14,845 nt of DNA, taken from positions 1 through 14,845 of the forward strand of contig DRKO01000301.1 in the NCBI GenBank assembly GCA_011051745.1, given 5' to 3'. The DNA is from Chloroflexota bacterium. GTDB lineage: Bacteria; Chloroflexota; Anaerolineae; Aggregatilineales; UBA3940. Position numbers and translations under genes: made by a program. Positions within the stretch are counted from its first letter, which is position 1; every line of letters begins with the position of its first letter. The notes under the pieces were generated by a model. That model saw nothing but the letters and a program-made list of their open reading frames with translations, was not told the DNA's origin and did not search any database. This document shows positions 13,040-14,845 of this stretch, one piece after another.

Positions 13040-13524
13040 AAGTTCACGATCTCCTCTGCGACCTGCTCCGGCGTCAAACCGGTGGTGTCCATCTGAACCG
13101 GCAAACTGTTATACACCGGCAGGCGCCCGGCGAGCAACCGCGCCACCGCCTCCCGATCCCGGAATAACGGGCGGCCTGAGCCATCCCCGCCCACCCGCCG
13201 GATGATCTCCTCCAGATCACACGTCAGGCAGATGAGCAGACCGCCCTCAGCCAGCAGGCGGCGGGTTTCCTCGTTCAGGATCGCCCCGCCGCCCAGCGCG
13301 ATCACCTGCCCGCTTCCCTCCGCGACACGGCGGCAGATGGTCGCCTCCAGCTCGCGGAAGGCGGCCTCGCCGCTCTGCGCGAAAATCTGCGGGATGGTTC
13401 GCCCGTCCGCCGCCTCGATCAGCGCGTCGGTCTCGACGAACGTCATCCCCAGCCGTTCGGCCACGATCCGCCCGACGGTCGTCTTGCCCACGCCCATAAA
13501 TCCGGCCAGCACAATGTTTCGCAC
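13021..13524 (-). CDS. aroK: Shikimate kinase
   Basis: Predicted 167 residues; phosphorylates shikimate at the 3-hydroxyl with ATP (fifth shikimate step). The P-loop GFMGVGKTT is at 8-16. Shikimate contacts are D33 (ETDALIE; the first acidic residue is Glu rather than the usual Asp of DxD), R57 (FRELE) and GGGA at 78-81. The lid arginine is R118 (GRPLF) and R134 lies in GRLPVYNS. The start is GTG 13524, with AGAGG about 11 nt upstream; no in-frame ATG is as well placed, as the P-loop begins only eight residues in. It is separated from aroC by 49 nt, the only clear gap in the aro cluster, and overlaps aroB by 19 nt. Confidence 0.96.
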   Translation of the reverse strand: MRNIVLAGFMGVGKTTVGRIVAERLGMTFVETDALIEAADGRTIPQIFAQSGEAAFRELEATICRRVAEGSGQVIALGGGAILNEETRRLLAEGGLLICLTCDLEEIIRRVGGDGSGRPLFRDREAVARLLAGRLPVYNSLPVQMDTTGLTPEQVAEEIVNLWLQHS

Positions 13525-13573
13525 CGGAAGATTTTCCTCTTATCTGTCGCCTGCGGATTGATCCTCAGGCGGC

Positions 13574-14767
13574 CTACTCATCCCCGAAGCCGAACCGCCA
13601 GGGCCGGTTGTCCATCGGCAGATCGTCCACGTGGCTCCGGCGCAGGGCCGCGAAACGGGGCCGAATCTCCTCCAGACTGTCGCCGCCCAGCTTCTCCAGC
13701 AGCGCATCGGCCAGCACATACGCCATCATCGCCTCCCCGACCACCGCCGCACGCGGCACGGCGCAGAAGTCGGAGCGCTCGTACCGCGCCCCGGTCGGCT
13801 GTCCGGTGGCGAGATCAACCGTCGGGAGGGGCGTCAGCGTCGTGCTGATCGGCTTCATCGCCGCCCGCACCACCACCGGCTCGCCGGTCGTGATGCCGCC
13901 CTCCAGCCCACCGGCGCGGTTACCGGCCCGCCGGAGATAGCCGTCCGCGTCCCGCACAATCGGATCGTGCACCTGTGTGCCGGAGCGGGTGGCGTTCTCA
14001 AAGGCCGGTCCGACCTCCACCCCCTTGATCGCCGGGATGCTGCCCAGCGCACCCATCAGCCGCCCGTCGAGCCTGCGGTCAAAGTGGACGTGGCTTCCCA
14101 GCCCCGGCGGCACGCCGAGCGCCACCACCTCGAAGACGCCGCCCAGCGTGTCTTTCGCTTTGATCGCGCCCTCCCGGATGCGCGAGCGCATCGCTTCTGA
14201 AGCGTCTTCGTCCGGGCAGCGCACCTCGCTACTCTCCGCCGCCGCAAAACGGGCGCGGTAGTCCTCGTCCGGGGGATCGGGGGGCAGATCGGCCCACACC
14301 CCGCCGATCATGAGCACATAGCTCCCCACCGTGATCCCGAACTCCGCCAGCAGCCGCCGACAGATCGCCCCGACCGCCACACGGGCCGCCGTTTCGCGTG
14401 CGCTGGCCCGCTCCAGGCTCAGCCGCAGGTCGCGGTAGCCGTATTTGAGCGCACCGGTCAGGTCGGCATGGCCGGGCCGGGGGATCGTCATCGGCTCGAT
14501 GTCCCGATCCCGCCAGTTCTTCCAGTCGCGGTTTTCGATGCTCAGCGCAATGGGGCCGCCGGTCGTCAGGCCACCCATCACACCGCCCGTGATCCGCGCC
14601 CGATCCCGCTCGATCTGCATCCGACCGCCGCTCCCGTAGCCCTTCTGACGGCGGGCAAGATCGGCGGCGATGTCTTCCTCGCCGAGCGGCAATCCGGCCA
14701 CCATCCCCTCCAGAATGGCCGTCAACTGCGGCCCGTGCGATTCTCCGGCGGTGAGGAAGCGCAGCAT
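13574..14767 (-). CDS. aroC: Chorismate synthase
   Basis: Predicted 397 residues. Uses reduced FMN to make chorismate from EPSP (seventh and last shikimate step). Family signatures are clear: GESHGP with catalytic H11, RRQKGYGSGGRMQIE (39-53), SIENRDW, PRPGHADLTGALKYG with H100 (96-110), and the ERASARETAARVAVG block. Towards the C terminus GGLEGGITTGEPVVVRAAMKP (FMN-binding) and RSDFCAVPRAAVVGEAM are visible. The length is at the upper end of the family. ATG 14767 shares its A with the stop of the preceding gene (TGATG), and GGAGG lies 4 nt upstream inside that gene. No EPSP synthase or shikimate dehydrogenase gene is in the window; they may lie elsewhere or beyond the edge. Confidence 0.97.
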   Translation of the reverse strand: MLRFLTAGESHGPQLTAILEGMVAGLPLGEEDIAADLARRQKGYGSGGRMQIERDRARITGGVMGGLTTGGPIALSIENRDWKNWRDRDIEPMTIPRPGHADLTGALKYGYRDLRLSLERASARETAARVAVGAICRRLLAEFGITVGSYVLMIGGVWADLPPDPPDEDYRARFAAAESSEVRCPDEDASEAMRSRIREGAIKAKDTLGGVFEVVALGVPPGLGSHVHFDRRLDGRLMGALGSIPAIKGVEVGPAFENATRSGTQVHDPIVRDADGYLRRAGNRAGGLEGGITTGEPVVVRAAMKPISTTLTPLPTVDLATGQPTGARYERSDFCAVPRAAVVGEAMMAYVLADALLEKLGGDSLEEIRPRFAALRRSHVDDLPMDNRPWRFGFGDE

Positions 14768-14845
14768 CAGCCCTCCACCCGCACCAGATGGTACTTCTTC
14801 TTACCCTTGCGCAGCACGACCACCCGGCCTTCGACCGCATCCTCC
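14767..14845 (-). CDS. tyrS: Probable tyrosyl-tRNA synthetase, last 25 residues (S4-like end; cut by window edge)
   Basis: The minus strand enters open at the right edge and ends at TGA 14769-14767, overlapping aroC by one base. The visible end is EDAVEGRVVVLRKGKKKYHL followed by VRVEG. A turn of Val/Leu, Arg/Lys-Lys-Gly-Lys-Lys and aromatic residues at the very C terminus resembles the S4 RNA-binding domain that closes bacterial tyrosyl-tRNA synthetases. A tyrosine-charging enzyme would also suit a position upstream of aro genes. With 25 residues another S4-domain protein cannot be excluded. The operon promoter must lie beyond the edge. Confidence 0.5.
   Translation of the reverse strand, partial: EDAVEGRVVVLRKGKKKYHLVRVEG

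Overview
The window is GC-rich, densely coded bacterial chromosome, most likely from a member of the Chloroflexota (perhaps an Anaerolineae-like lineage). This is inferred from gene style: Thr/Pro-rich membrane proteins, tail-anchored FHA proteins, three M42 peptidases in tandem, a type II dehydroquinase and an MrfA/YprA-like helicase. No rRNA, tRNA or other phylogenetic marker is present, so the taxonomy is tentative. I see no insertion sequence, phage gene or CRISPR array.

Layout. (1) 1-424, minus: N-terminal part of a GT4-type glycosyltransferase, running off the left edge. (2) 495-3071, plus: a DEAD/DEAH (MrfA/YprA/Hrq1-type, DUF1998/MZB) helicase with an HNH nuclease-like module inserted before its C-terminal cysteine cluster. 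The two genes diverge from a 70-bp spacer, and both appear to be leaderless. (3) 3112-4488, plus: full-length NfeD-family membrane serine protease. (4) 4827-5408, plus: FHA-domain protein with a C-terminal membrane anchor, behind a near-consensus promoter and a long leader. It converges, through a strong bidirectional terminator, on (5) 5496-6002, minus: an acidic, Ala/Pro-rich tail-anchored protein of unknown function.

(6) 10003-6222, minus: a four-gene operon. It encodes a Thr/Pro-rich single-pass membrane protein with a 24-bp tandem repeat, then three different M42 (TET-type) aminopeptidases, and has a consensus promoter at one end and a hairpin terminator at the other. (7) 10247-11548, plus: an exported, probably lipid-anchored NodB-type polysaccharide deacetylase. 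(8) 14845-11550, minus: tyrS(3' end)-aroC-aroK-aroB-aroQ. In this compact shikimate/chorismate cluster three of the four junctions overlap.

How they fit together: the aro genes cover steps 2, 3, 5 and 7 of the shikimate pathway, with a probable tyrosyl-tRNA synthetase upstream. The M42 trio looks like a peptide-recycling unit whose products might co-assemble. The helicase-HNH fusion is the most unusual protein here and a candidate DNA-repair or anti-invader enzyme. Several well-formed sigma-70-type promoters with exactly 17-bp spacers (TTGACA/TATCAT, TTGTCA/TATAGT, TTGACA/TAGACT, TTGCCA/TACCAT) make the transcription units easy to delimit.
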